Source: Pleurostoma richardsiae (taxonomy: Eukaryota > Ascomycota > Sordariomycetes > Calosphaeriales > Pleurostomataceae). Taken from it: a DNA stretch of 50,153 bases. Under the pieces are notes generated by a model. That model was not told the origin of the DNA and ran no database searches. It saw only the letters and a list, made by a program, of their open reading frames with translations. The stretch lies in the NCBI GenBank assembly GCA_030052745.1, contig JANBVO010000085.1, positions 1 through 50,153 of the forward strand. The letters run 5' to 3'. This document shows positions 10,274 through 19,870 of this stretch, piece after piece (within the stretch, counting starts at the first letter, position 1; each line of letters begins with the position of its first letter). A program made the translations under genes and the position numbers.

Positions 10274-10743
10274 CAGGTGGACGATCCGTTCCGGCTGTGA
10301 CACGAGAGGAGGATGCTCGGTCTACGGTCACGCTCCTCAGAGGACACGGCGGAGAGAGGAGGCAATATACCATCAGTTCTACGACCCGTGGACTATTTTT
10401 ACTACTTGTCAATCCCACTCGTCGTACGGCGGTGTTAGGATGAACTGCGTGCAAGGGCGTCCGCCGTGGGCAGTTCCTGCCGCACCCTCCATGAGATTAG
10501 AGCGAGTGTCACAAATTGGTGGCCTTCTTATTTTATCACACACAGGGTCACAATCGGAGGTCTGGCACCGCAAGGTGAACAGAAGTATCATTCAGCAATG
10601 GCAGCCAGCCCCAGGCCGACGATCCACAGCTAGACCTTCAGAGGAGAATGGCAGCAGCTAAAACAGCATACCACGATGGAGAGGGGGGACTGCGCCACCA
10701 ACATCAGTTTTGACATCTTTCAATAGGTCGTGCTTGCGTACTC
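10274..10743. other. Intergenic, nothing recognised
   Basis: About 470 bases between the hypothetical gene to the left and the possible membrane-protein exons to the right. The short open frames overlap each other in both strands and show no domain or convincing splice structure. Confidence 0.35.
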
Positions 10744-11105
10744 TCAGATTCCCCTGCGTCTGTCCTCTCTGTGCCTCCTGATCATTGGCTCAAGCGAGGA
10801 GGACGACCGGCGTCGGTGCGAGCGGGGCCGGTGGTAGCTAGCGTCATAGTGCCTATGACGGTTGCGTCGGGAACTAGAAGATGGTTAGGCTCCGCAGGGA
10901 TGTTGCGACTTCAGACTCACAAGAGGATGATACACGCCGCCGCAATGGCCAGGACAGCTCTGCCAATCGCCATGGCGCCTTTCGTCGCAGACGTCAAGTC
11001 CGAGATGCTCTGGGGGTCTGTCCAGGAATATGCGACAAAGCTGTGAGTGTAGTACACGGGGCGATAATATAGGTGGTGGCATGAGCGGGGTCGCAGGGTG
11101 GGCAT
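10744..11105 (-). CDS. Possible small single-pass membrane protein with basic tail (two exons, about 104 aa)
   Basis: The splice signals are the main support. Frame 10921-11105 ends in a hydrophobic stretch (AIGRAVLAIAAACIIL) directly before a strong donor GTGAGT at 10920. A 47-nt intron (10874-10920) with CCTAAC branch and CTAG acceptor joins it in phase to 10744-10873, which encodes a tail dominated by Arg, His and Ser (LFSRRNRHRHYD, then RRRSSSS) and stops at 10744. Hydrophobic helix followed by a basic cytoplasmic tail is the expected order for a type I membrane protein. The 5' end is uncertain. ATG 11105 is the simplest start, but a CACAG at 11041-11045 could be an acceptor for an unseen upstream exon. 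Confidence 0.35.
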
Positions 11106-11193
11106 CCGGAATCCTGAAGGCCGGAACTCCCAGGTCCTGGCATCGGGACGAGGGCAGACTGAGGACCGGCGTGCGACGCTGCCAGCCAGGTCG

Positions 11194-11766
11194 TCAATTC
11201 AGCTGGCTGTAGATGCGGATCACCTCGTCGATCGAGACCTGCGGGCTCTCACTGCCCTCCGAAGGCGGTCCTTCTGCTTCCTGGAATGCAGCATTGATCG
11301 TGTCGGCGATGTGCACCATCGTCCCGTTCCGGCGCTCTATCTCGCGGCTGTACTGCGCGTTCTCCATCTGCAGCAGGGTGATCATCCTGCTCTTCTGGGC
11401 ATCCTCCCAGTTTTTAGCTACGATCTGCTTGTGCAGGACCTCGTTCTCCTCCTGCAAAGCCGTGATCTTCTCCTCGAGCAGGCTCATGGACGGCGTCTTC
11501 GTCACACGTGTCGGGGGGTACCTGCCCGTATCCGCGAGGAGACGTCGCTCGGACAGGGGTAGCGGTGCCGCGGGCGGCTCTTCCTCCACTGAGGGCAGGG
11601 CCGGCAGTGCCTTGCTCAACCGCGGTGGGCGGCGCTGCGTTCTGGTTCGAGGCATCCTCTTCGCTTGCGCAGGGGGGTGGAGGGGCTGTGCATGCATTGG
11701 TGCCGCGAGACGAAGGCCCTGAGGGGTGCGTGAATGTTGCTCTGCTGCACAGCTCTGTTCGCTCAT
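11194..11766 (-). CDS. Small coiled-coil protein (190 aa)
   Basis: An uninterrupted frame from ATG 11766 to a stop at 11194. The first 95 residues are Pro- and Arg-rich and disordered. Residues from about 97 form a clear amphipathic heptad region (LLEEKITALQEENEVLHKQI, then LLQMENAQYSREIERR), typical of a parallel coiled coil. The C-terminus (SIDEVIRIYSQL) is a short helix. No catalytic motif is seen. It lies 69 bases downstream of another same-strand gene with helical character, so the two may act together, but nothing proves it. Confidence 0.6.
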   Translation of the reverse strand: MSEQSCAAEQHSRTPQGLRLAAPMHAQPLHPPAQAKRMPRTRTQRRPPRLSKALPALPSVEEEPPAAPLPLSERRLLADTGRYPPTRVTKTPSMSLLEEKITALQEENEVLHKQIVAKNWEDAQKSRMITLLQMENAQYSREIERRNGTMVHIADTINAAFQEAEGPPSEGSESPQVSIDEVIRIYSQLN

Positions 11767-11835
11767 TTACATACAGAAATCTAGGAAAGACGAGACCCCG
11801 AACACCGGAAACCCAGACACCGGCGAGATCACACC

Positions 11836-12484
11836 CTATGTACCGTCGCCGGGCGTGCCTGTCTGCACGAAGGACGACCCCCATTCGTCTTCCCGCGTTG
11901 CCAGCTTCGTCAGCCACCCGAAGAGCGTCTGCGAGAAGCTGCTCATGCCCTTCCTCAGCGCCTTGAGCCCCTCGATGGCCTGTTGTTCGCCAGCCCACAC
12001 CTTCTCCAGGATCTTGTAGGCTCGACTGGTCGTCCCTCGGGTCTCCTCCAGCCTGCTGTCCATCGCCTTTGTCGTCGTCTCGATCTTGTCCAGCCGGGAA
12101 CAGATCATGACGAGGAGCCTAGCAGTCGTTGGGTCAGGTCGTGCCACCGCCAGGTCAGTTCGGTCCGTACCTTCTGATCTCGTCCTGCGAGTTGGCGGCG
12201 TTCTGATCGTGGGTTTGCGGTGTACCTGTTGGCATCATGCCCGGGCCCAGCGGGAAGTCCAGGGACGAGAGGTGGGGTTGGCCAAAGTCGAGCGCCGGCC
12301 ACTGCGGCTCGAAGTTGGTACTGCCCGGGGCCCGCCCCGCTGTGCCCTCGACGACGACAGGGCCAGCCTGTTCCGCCGCCGGCTCAGAGAAGAATTCCGG
12401 GAAAGAAGCCATCCTTCGTCTCGATGTGCTGACCGGGCTGTGCTGTTCCGGGAGTCCGAACTCCGCGATTGGGGCCTTCTGCAT
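11836..12484 (-). CDS. Small two-exon helical protein (198 aa)
   Basis: Exon 1 is 12171-12484 and exon 2 is 11836-12118. The 52-nt intron 12119-12170 has a GTACGG donor, CCTGACC branch and CTAG acceptor, and the join DEIR/RLLVMI keeps frame. The start is the ATG at 12484, because the frame-extending codon at 12493 is GTG. Exon 1 encodes a Pro/Gly-rich, acidic, Phe-containing disordered stretch (ASFPEFFSEP). Exon 2 encodes a continuous amphipathic helix with SRLDKIETTTKAMDSRLEET and KILEKVWAGEQQAIEGL, a likely coiled coil. Not recognised. The exon plan (disordered exon 1, helical exon 2) recurs in the gene at 19871-20540. Confidence 0.6.
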
Positions 12485-12668
12485 CGATGTCACTGTGGTC
12501 TCGATGCAGACTGCGAACGAGTATTTAACCTATGCTAACATCAGGCGAGCCATCGCAGACTTGCAGCAAGCCCCTTCCCCCCCTTTCCGCTCTCCCCCCC
12601 TCTAGCGCAAGGTACCTATATCACGTTGCTATCTATAGATTCGCCTAGACGGTGAACGGAACCTCGCC

Positions 12669-13512
12669 ATGGGGCACCTGATGGTCATCCTCTTGGTGCC
12701 ACTCTTGGCCCTGCTGGCCGCGGGCCATGACATCTCTCCTCTCGTGTGCATGACGGAGCCAACGATCAAGCTGGTAGCCGGACAGTCCAACGTGTCTGCC
12801 CTGTAAGGATAGCCACCCACGCCGCCGGATTCGTGCTATTAACAGGCTCTACAGGGTAGAGAACCCGTTCGGTCGCCGCTGCGAGGCCGTCTTGCGGTTC
12901 ATCGACGCCGCCGCGGAGCCAATCACGTATGGCTTTGACGCGAACCCGTGCCTGGGCGTACAAGTCGCCACCTTCCAGATCCCCCTCGGCGTGCCCAATG
13001 GCTACACGTATCTCATCTGGTAGGCCCCAAATAAAGGAACAGACACGCTTCTGAAACAGACTGACGCCCTCAGGCAATGTGGACGGCAACTGCCAACATG
13101 CAACCAGGTGCTGATCTCAGGTGGCGAGGGGGACACCGCGCTCGACAGCCAGCAGAACGGCACCGTGACGTGCTCCACCCCCTCTATCTGGAACGAGACT
13201 ACGCTGTCCACGGTCGTGAGCACGAGCGGCACGGCCTCGACCGCCACCACCACGAGAGCGCAGGCACAGGACACCCACCTGAGCGCCACCTTGCCGACGT
13301 TCCAGAATAGCAGCACGGGAGATTTGACGTCCAGGAGCACCAGCACGACCACGTCCGCCTCGTCCCTCAACACGGACGACGGTTTCACCCAGGTCAGCAC
13401 CGCATCTCGTACCAGCAGCTCTATTGCGTTCGCCCTCACCGTCCTCACAATCACGATAACCGTGACGACGATGGTATCCGGGGCCCCGGCCACCCCTGCC
13501 GGAAGCCCGTAG
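12669..13512 (+). CDS. Secreted Ser/Thr-rich surface protein, three exons (248 aa)
   Basis: Exons are 12669-12802, 12846-13019 and 13074-13512. Introns are 43 nt (GTAAGG...AACAG) and 54 nt (GTAGGC, branch GACTGAC, CAG), both in phase. The N-terminus (MGHLMVILLVPLLALLAAG) is a signal peptide. The following 100 residues are a compact domain with five or six cysteines and the block VPNGYTYLIWQCG....PTCNQVLISGG, which resembles small beta-rich extracellular domains of Pezizomycotina. About 100 Ser/Thr-rich residues follow, then a hydrophobic segment (IAFALTVLTITITV) and a short tail. This order suits a GPI-anchored or membrane-tethered, heavily O-glycosylated wall protein. The exact family is not identified. 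Confidence 0.7.
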
Positions 13513-13726
13513 ACGGGCTCCCGTCTCTGACCGTCGCCTGTTGGCCTCGAGTCCCGGTCTGCTTGTCTGGTTCGGGGGCTATAATTGTCTGCGCTCATGT
13601 ACTTGTAGAGTTGCTCGTCCCAGCTGTTTCTTGGGGTACAATGTGCATGGGTCTTTCCGAGATTGCAATACAACATCTACGCACCGGCTGCCTCGTGATC
13701 ATCATCTCACCATAGTTCTCTCATCA

Positions 13727-14029
13727 ATGGACTTTTCATCTCTATGCACTCCGCCCCGCCCCCCTCCTGTGGCGACGCAAGAGGAGCTTCTTGAATACTA
13801 CAAAGAACTGGCCGCGTTCTGGCGTAGAAAGTACGTGCAAGAGGTCCTCGGCCGCTCACGCCAGCTGGCCACCGTGCGCTCAGACCTGAGCGCGTGGCGC
13901 GGGCAGATTCAGAGGATGGAGCAGCGCATCTCTTCGCTGAACGGGCTCGACGAGAGAGCTCTCCAGGTAGGCTTGCCGTCTCCGCCGTGACGCACATAGC
14001 ATCATCTCACAGCTTTCTTGCAGGAATGA
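13727..14029 (+). CDS. Tiny coiled-coil protein (81 aa)
   Basis: Exon 1 runs 13727-13966 from ATG (MDFSSLCTPP). A 57-nt intron 13967-14023 (GTAGGC donor, TTGCAG acceptor) leads to a two-codon second exon, GAA TGA. If unspliced, the frame stops at 13990 instead. After a Pro-rich start comes a helical stretch (EELLEYYKELAAFWRRKY, then AWRGQIQRMEQRISSL) that forms a short coiled coil. No family recognised. It belongs to the run of small + strand genes between 12.6 and 15.6 kb. Confidence 0.5.
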
Positions 14030-14515
14030 GGCTTGTGAGACTTTATCGTGCTGCAGAGCATCTATCGATGGGAGACGTTCAGGGGGGTGGTGGCGGTAGT
14101 GGGTGCCAGGACGGATGCGTCGTGATAGATCTTGATTAGACATCTGTGCACTCAATACCAGCTCTTCTCCACTTCGCGAACACGTCTCATTCTGCGGCCG
14201 ACAAGGCGGTGTCCACGAAAGCTGGCGTGCGATGGCATGTGAACTGCAGCTGGCCGTCGGGGCCCTGTTCGTCATTCGGGATGGTGACCTCCCGGTGGCC
14301 GGGCTCCAGGCGAGCCCGGCCGCTCTCGAGGACCAAAGACTGGAGCCGGGGAGGACGAGGGGGGCGGGCTTCCGGGCGTCGCGAGCTCAGAGATTATAAA
14401 GGCATCTGCTGTCCGTCCGCAGAGGTCAGCATCACTTCTGGACACTAAACATCCCACGCCTTGCCTCCAACGAACCTCGAGACTATCTCCCCAGAGAGGA
14501 CCACAACAGAACAAG
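14030..14515. other. Intergenic region with promoter of the downstream acidic-protein gene
   Basis: About 485 bases without a supportable gene. It contains the TATA-like site at 14395-14400. Short antisense open frames are interpreted as shadows. Confidence 0.45.
14395..14400 (+). promoter_or_regulatory. TATA-like element
   Basis: TATAAA lies 116 bases before the ATG at 14516, a usual distance for a fungal TATA box plus 5' leader. Confidence 0.5.
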
Positions 14516-15607
14516 ATGGCGGCCGCGCCCCAGCTTACCGACAGTGCCCACGGCATCCTCGAGTTTGCCAGCTACGTCAGAGACGTGTGCATCATTGAGA
14601 ATGAGCAGCGCCATCCTTACCCAGGGCAGATCCTGTCCCCGTCGGAGAGGCAATTCATCGAAGACAACGCGCTCGGCAGCGACGAGCGCATCATCACGGC
14701 CCTGCGTGGGAAGCTCGATCTCGGGATGGACTTCTACTACGGAGTCAGACATCAGATCATGTCCCTGCTGAACGTCTGGGACGCGGTCCTGGACGAGAAG
14801 AGCCGCTACGACATGGAAGGGATGCTCACGAACAGCCGCCCGTTCCTGGACGCCAGCCTCCTGTGCCTGCACATCATCCCCGCCAGGCTTGGGGTCGTGC
14901 CGCTCGGCCCGTTCGCGTTGCAGTCTCCGACGGCGCGCACGAGCTTTCCGGACCTCCCCGCCATGGTGAGCGACGAGGAGATCCCGCCTGCGGCCTGGCC
15001 CGGACCCGGATACAGCGTCGCGCACGGGGCCGACGGCAGGCCCAGGACGCCGTACCCCCGCGACGAAGGCTACTACTCCGAGGGGCTGGCTCTGTCCGAC
15101 GACGAAGACGGGCCGGACGAGGCCATCACCATTTCGAGCAACTCCAGAGAGGACTGGGACGAGCTGTCAGACGACGAGGAGCAGGAGCCCGATGCAGCCG
15201 GCGTGGCCAGCATCGAGTCAGACGACTCCGACCTTGAGGACCTGTTCTGGCCCAGCGACGACAGCGAGGATGATGGCGCCGAGGTCGTGACGCCGGGAGA
15301 CACGGAAGACCACGACATGGTCTCGCCGCAGAACCCAGGGCGTGCCATGGCACCCGCCAGCGAGACCAGAGCCGTCGAGGCACAGCGCCCAGAGCCGTCC
15401 AGCGGAAGAGGCCGGCTCCGCTACCCCAGAGGTGGGAGGGCCTCTCCGCCCATCGTGCCGCTGAAGCGCACGTTCGCGGACCTTCAGCATGGAGGCGGTG
15501 GCGGCGACGCAGACGAAGGGCCTTTCCGCAAGATGCTAAAGAGCAGCACGCAATCGGGCGAGCGGGGCAGGCGCCCCTCACGGCTTCGTCTCAGGTATTC
15601 TGCCTAG
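14516..15607 (+). CDS. Acidic protein with helical N-terminal domain (363 aa), unknown function
   Basis: A single uninterrupted frame with a good start context (aagATGGCG). Residues 1 to about 130 look folded and helical (GILEFASYVRDVCIIE, DFYYGVRHQIMSLLNVWDAV). From about 150 on the protein is disordered and very acidic, with runs such as SDDEDGPDE, LSDDEEQEPD and SDDSEDD. It ends in a basic tail (GERGRRPSRLRLRYSA) with a possible nuclear signal, LKRTFADL and RKMLKSS nearby. The mix of acidic tract and basic tail is common in chromatin or nucleolar proteins. That is an analogy only, and no domain was recognised. Confidence 0.7.
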   Translation: MAAAPQLTDSAHGILEFASYVRDVCIIENEQRHPYPGQILSPSERQFIEDNALGSDERIITALRGKLDLGMDFYYGVRHQIMSLLNVWDAVLDEKSRYDMEGMLTNSRPFLDASLLCLHIIPARLGVVPLGPFALQSPTARTSFPDLPAMVSDEEIPPAAWPGPGYSVAHGADGRPRTPYPRDEGYYSEGLALSDDEDGPDEAITISSNSREDWDELSDDEEQEPDAAGVASIESDDSDLEDLFWPSDDSEDDGAEVVTPGDTEDHDMVSPQNPGRAMAPASETRAVEAQRPEPSSGRGRLRYPRGGRASPPIVPLKRTFADLQHGGGGGDADEGPFRKMLKSSTQSGERGRRPSRLRLRYSA

Positions 15608-16758
15608 GGCAGGCAGGGCGGATGATTTGCTGCCGGAGAGGATGCTGGTCGTCCAGGGCCACCGCAGGATCGGGGGGGGGCCTTCGAGGCCCATCTTTCA
15701 GCGTACGGGGTGGAAGGCGGCTCAGATGATCAGCTGCGGGCGGGGTCTTTTCGTCTCAACTTAGGTTGATAATTATAGTAACCCATGCGTGCCACTCACC
15801 CCTCCTGCTCTTGGTGAACGCCAGCGGCCAATAGCATGTGCCTGTTAGTGCATCCGGACCCGACAGAACGGTTCCCCCACCACCACGCGCTTGTTTCGGA
15901 GGTCAAAGCGTCGTTCGTCGCGGCTCAGAACCCTAATCTGGCAGCGATCGTACCAACAGCGCCCACCCAACAGACCAAGCTGCGGTAGACATGGCATGAC
16001 TGTGCCCTCCTCGCCCGCCGGAGACGCAGCTGCCGCTTCCCCGAAATCCTACGTGACTCGATCGTCACCGGAGCAGAACGGCTGGTAGGCCAGAAATATC
16101 TCACCTCCGCGGCTTCCGGGCGCCAAAGTAATGTCGCAAGAGCTGTCGTCTCCAGCAATCAAGATGCGTTGCGCACCTCCGAGCTGGGATGCCCTCCAGT
16201 GGATGCGGGGCAATTTCGCCCGTATTTTTAGCTTCCCTGACCGTGAAACGTCCAGTCTCGCGGATGATTCGCACCTCTGCCGCTGGACGGTTGGCAGCCA
16301 ATGAGGTCTGCAGCCCAAGACGACGCCCGCGGGCTGTGCGTGTTCCGGTCCTCGACATTGGGTGAAGCCACGACTGTGTCCTGGCCGGACAACCCAGGTC
16401 CGGGACACCGGCTCGTCGCTTGAGCAAGCCCGGCTCCCGGATTGAGTGACAGACGGGGTCACCAGCACTGACCGACCTCTCCTCTCTGCCCCATGGGCGT
16501 CGAGTCCGTCCTCCAGCGTCGCGGCATCACGGTCAGAGCCATCGACGTTTCCTCGTCCACGGGTCCTGGAGCACGACGCCGCCCGGGAGACCATGCACGG
16601 TCCCGGCTACGAGGCAGCCCGGCCAGCACTGGTCGCCAGAAGCCTATATAGCTGCCGGCCATCTGTAGCATTGGCCCGTGGACGAGACAAGGCCGTTTCC
16701 GTGCGCATCTAGCAATCAACACGCTGCTCCAGATCTCACCTTGCTCCTCTCCACGACG
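15608..16758. other. Gene-free stretch of 1.15 kb with downstream promoter
   Basis: Overlapping open frames on both strands (longest antisense 16049-16594) have no start context, domain or splice signals I trust. The TATA-like site at 16645 belongs to the secreted-protein gene at 16759. Confidence 0.4.
16645..16651 (+). promoter_or_regulatory. TATA-like element
   Basis: TATATAG lies about 114 bases before the ATG at 16759. Confidence 0.5.
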
Positions 16759-17414
16759 ATGAGACCTCTCCTCTGCTTGCTTATGGTCTTTGACCTTGCT
16801 GCTTGTCTCTCCGCGTGCTCTGTCCCCTACGTCTCCTTGCTGCTCGCCGGGCCGCAGAGCGCAAGGACCCTCGACGTTCCGGTATTCTCGGACTGTGGAT
16901 ATCTGGAAGAAGCAGGGCCCGTCACGTCAAGTAAGAAGCCTCACGAACCCTGCTGTCATCTGCGCTGAATGCTGATCGGCTCCCAGGCGGCAACGTCACT
17001 GCGTTGAGCTTCGACGTGCTATACTTTGTGGACTCGGACGGGCTGTCCCTCGACACGGCAAATCTCACCCAGTCGCTCAGCCATGAACTCGGGACGCAGA
17101 TCGACGCGGACATACTCCTCCACCTGGTCCTCTGCACGGCTTCCTCGGCTGACGGCCGGAGCTTCCCCTTCACGGCCAACAGCACCGTGGACTTCGGTGG
17201 CGCGTCCATCCTCCTGACCAACTACTCCTGCTTCGTTTCCCTACCGTACACGCAGAGACAGTCAGCTACCATCTGTGGCGTTTCCACCACTTCCAGCACC
17301 GCGGGCGGCGCGTCGACGTCCGACAGTGTCTCTTCCTCTACCGTCCTGTCTTCCCCCACTTCGAGTACTACTCCCACAAGCCTAGCTGGAGGATGCAACA
17401 AGCGGCGGACTTGA
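16759..17414 (+). CDS. Small secreted Ser/Thr-tailed protein, two exons (199 aa)
   Basis: Exon 1 is 16759-16930 and exon 2 is 16987-17414, with a 56-nt intron (GTAAGA donor, TGCTGA branch region, CCCAG acceptor) joining TSS/GNVTALSFD in frame. The first 20 residues (MRPLLCLLMVFDLAACLSAC) are a signal peptide. The central domain has few cysteines and several N-glycosylation sequons (NVT, NLT, NST, NYS). The last 50 residues are Ser/Thr-rich and end GGCNKRRT without a hydrophobic anchor, so it may be released or wall-bound. Its plan (signal peptide, compact domain, S/T tail) parallels the gene at 12669-13512, but I see no convincing sequence homology. An effector or wall role is inference. Confidence 0.65.
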
Positions 17415-18015
17415 TGGAGCGATAGGGTCTCGTCGCGTGGACTGTCTTCTCGAGGCAGAGCGTCATGAGGACGTGGCCTTATGTCACTGTATCTTCTCCG
17501 GGTGATGGGTCTCTGTCAGGCACAGATGAGGCAGCTAGATGAATAGAGCTCGTCCATATGCACCAATGCTATCGTCTTTGACTGTTCGCCAATAGTGTAC
17601 TAAACCGGACCTTTCCTGGTGGGCGCGCGGGTCGAGCATGTGCCCCGCGAGGTAGGGCCTGTCACCACCGTGGCGTACCCCTTCTGTTGGCGTCTGCGCC
17701 TGCCTCTGAGAGAACATCGCGTGATGCGCTGTACAAGACTTGTGGTGAGGTCGCACCGTACCTGAAGCGGCCTCCCAAGACCGAGCCCTCGGCAACCTGA
17801 TGCCCTGGCACATGGTTTCAGGCACCATCACGCAGACTCCGGGCCGCTGCATCGCAAACCCGGATCGTGGCTGAAGCCGGACTCGGGGGTCCTGGCAGCA
17901 CGCGAGTCGATCCGCATATGAAGAGGATTGCCCTCTGCACCAAGTCCCAGCGTTCCACATCTCAGAGGCTCTGAACACTCATCAGCTTCAATTCATTCAG
18001 CAACACGTCACGAAC
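17415..18015. other. Intergenic, nothing recognised
   Basis: About 600 bases. One antisense open frame (17535-17978) lacks any recognisable feature. No repeat or RNA gene is seen. Confidence 0.4.
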
Positions 18016-18417
18016 ATGCCCGACCGGCAGATCGTTATTCTCTGTCAGTGCGTCGACGGAACGGTGGCAGTACGCGAGGACGGCTGCTTTCCCGAAGCGG
18101 GAAGCATGAACGAAGCGGCGCAGTTATACGGGGATGACGTGTGGTTCGTCAGATTCGTCGACATGACGGCCGCGATGCTGGTGTGGCTGGCGAAGTTCCG
18201 CACCTTCCAAGAGGTCCTCGGGAGCCTCTGCTCGAGAGCGATGGACGGCCCTCGCTACTCCTACATCCAGCTGCTCGCCATGGAGGTCGCCGAGAAGCTC
18301 GCCATCCTCAAGACGATGAGGCGGACATACGACACAGACTGGCACCTGGATATCGTCCCCATGCTTCATGAGCTTGCGCGCATCTCCGACAGGGGAGCGA
18401 TCTACGAAGACAAGTAG
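18016..18417 (+). CDS. Hypothetical protein (133 aa)
   Basis: An uninterrupted frame beginning MPDRQIVILCQCVDGT with start context aacATGC. The sequence reads as a compact alpha/beta protein: an N-terminal beta-type segment, then helices (MTAAMLVWLAKFRTFQEVLG, IQLLAMEVAEKLAILKTMRR). There is no signal peptide. No family or catalytic motif was recognised. It has not been joined to any neighbour because no splice signals connect them. Confidence 0.55.
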   Translation: MPDRQIVILCQCVDGTVAVREDGCFPEAGSMNEAAQLYGDDVWFVRFVDMTAAMLVWLAKFRTFQEVLGSLCSRAMDGPRYSYIQLLAMEVAEKLAILKTMRRTYDTDWHLDIVPMLHELARISDRGAIYEDK

Positions 18418-18766
18418 GCCTCGCAGCCAGTCTCAGCGAGGCAGTGTGGCGGAGGGGAGCGAACAGGGCATCTTAGATTGCTTGCGAGAGAGCGTTCTTC
18501 AAACCTTCGAAGACAGCACAGCTCAGATACGAAAATTGTGACTCCGAAGTCGCCTTCAGTCGTCAATCGAGAGGTTTTGATGTAAGCCTATTGCTACTTG
18601 TGATGCGCGGAAGTCCAGGCACAGCCCGGCACCCCGCTTCTCCACCGTAGACTTACGGCGCCATTGCGCGCTGTCTTCCGCCTCCCCACTTTCCCTCCCG
18701 CGCTCCTCCATCCACGCGGTGTCCGGCACCGCCATCCATCACTTCTGCCGCATCTATCGCCAGGCC
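18418..18766. other. Convergent 3' region
   Basis: About 350 bases lie between two convergent genes. The antisense frame 18594-19232 overlaps the next gene in another frame and is treated as a shadow. Confidence 0.4.
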
Positions 18767-19327
18767 TTAAGTGTCGTTGCGCGTAGGCGTCTGTGGAGTG
18801 CAGTGTGTATTCTCTCGAGCGAAGCAGGCTGGCGCAACGGACTGTGAAACGCTCTGAGAGGTGGCCGGTCCACACGCAAGGGCCGCTTTCCATTGTTGCG
18901 GGGCGGAGGCCGAGACGGTCATCCGCAATGGTGGCTCGATCGTGCTGGGCCGTCCGCGATGCGGTCGGGCCAGTCGGGCCCCTGCGTTCCTTCCCCTGTA
19001 CGAGACGGATCCTTCGATCGAAATCTGGACCTGGAGTCGCGCGATCCCTTTCTGGATCTCGAGGATTTCTATCTTTGCAGCCTCGACTGACGCTGGGAAC
19101 TGTCCGTCTCGTTGCCAGCGGTCGACAGCGTCCTGCAGCTTTCGCACTCGGCGTTTCTTTGTGGAAATCTCCGTGCACAACCTGCACAGTCCAGGCGCAG
19201 GAACAGTGGCGAAGACAAGCCGGAGGCCGCAAGTCTCACCGACTCGGCGTTCCTTGGGGCATTGCTGACGAAAGAGGCCCCATCTCCAGTGTTTGCAGGT
19301 CCAGCGAACGTGGTCATAGAAGCACAT
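18767..19327 (-). CDS. Cys-rich 'MCFYD' protein with helical region (186 aa)
   Basis: The ATG at 19327 starts MCFYDHVRWTCKHWRWG, an opening I recognise from a widespread, uncharacterised family of small Pezizomycotina proteins. Upstream codons in frame to 19360 are assumed to be leader. Cysteines at residues 2, 11, 23, 33, 48 and 51, in the pattern C-x8-C-x11-C-x9-C-x14-C-x2-C with a nearby His, suggest one or two zinc sites. A Trp/Arg-rich patch precedes a helical, Arg/Lys-rich segment (KKRRVRKLQDAVDRWQRD, then AKIEILEIQKGIARLQVQI). The last 70 residues are low-complexity and may be lineage-specific. Function unknown. Confidence 0.7.
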   Translation of the reverse strand: MCFYDHVRWTCKHWRWGLFRQQCPKERRVGETCGLRLVFATVPAPGLCRLCTEISTKKRRVRKLQDAVDRWQRDGQFPASVEAAKIEILEIQKGIARLQVQISIEGSVSYRGRNAGARLARPHRGRPSTIEPPLRMTVSASAPQQWKAALACGPATSQSVSQSVAPACFARENTHCTPQTPTRNDT

Positions 19328-19870
19328 CTTGGCGAACTTGCGATGTTCCCGAGCTTGCACTGGGCTGCTCCGATCGGCGGGCGAGCGACCATCTTATCTT
19401 ACGGGCAACGACTGCATGACTACACGGCCCGTAGATGTCTGTCGTGTCTGTGGAAATGGTCAGTCGTCGAATCAGAGACACGGATTCGACGCAGCCTGGA
19501 GGCCACCGAATGAGACAGCGAGTGTCCTTGCGACGAAACGACCCATCGCTGAGGGTGTGCGGATTGTGCAGCAGGGGGGACGTCAATTGGCCAAGGGCCC
19601 GCCGCTTGACGCTGGAGACCTGCGAACCTCGGGTGAACGCCACTGTCTGCTGGAGAACCACATTGCCGGGTTTTGGTGGGCGACACCTGTAGACGCTATT
19701 GGCCCGCTAAAGGTAGAGGAGGCAGTGTTTACGAACAGCAATGGAGGACTAGCAGGAGCGTAGAACGACTCCGCATTCTACTGTCGCATGCACAATCAAC
19801 AGCGCGCGACGTCAGGGGCATCGGCCAATGACAAAATGGAGTACACTAAAGACGAACGCTACGAAACATG
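19328..19870. other. Intergenic/leader region
   Basis: About 540 bases between the start of the Cys-rich gene and the 3' end of the coiled-coil gene, both on the minus strand. The + open frame 19329-19763 has no recognisable feature. Confidence 0.35.

Noticed and set aside
16049-16594. 181-codon minus frame
   Set aside because: Overlaps other frames on both strands, low-complexity first half, no promoter or splice support.
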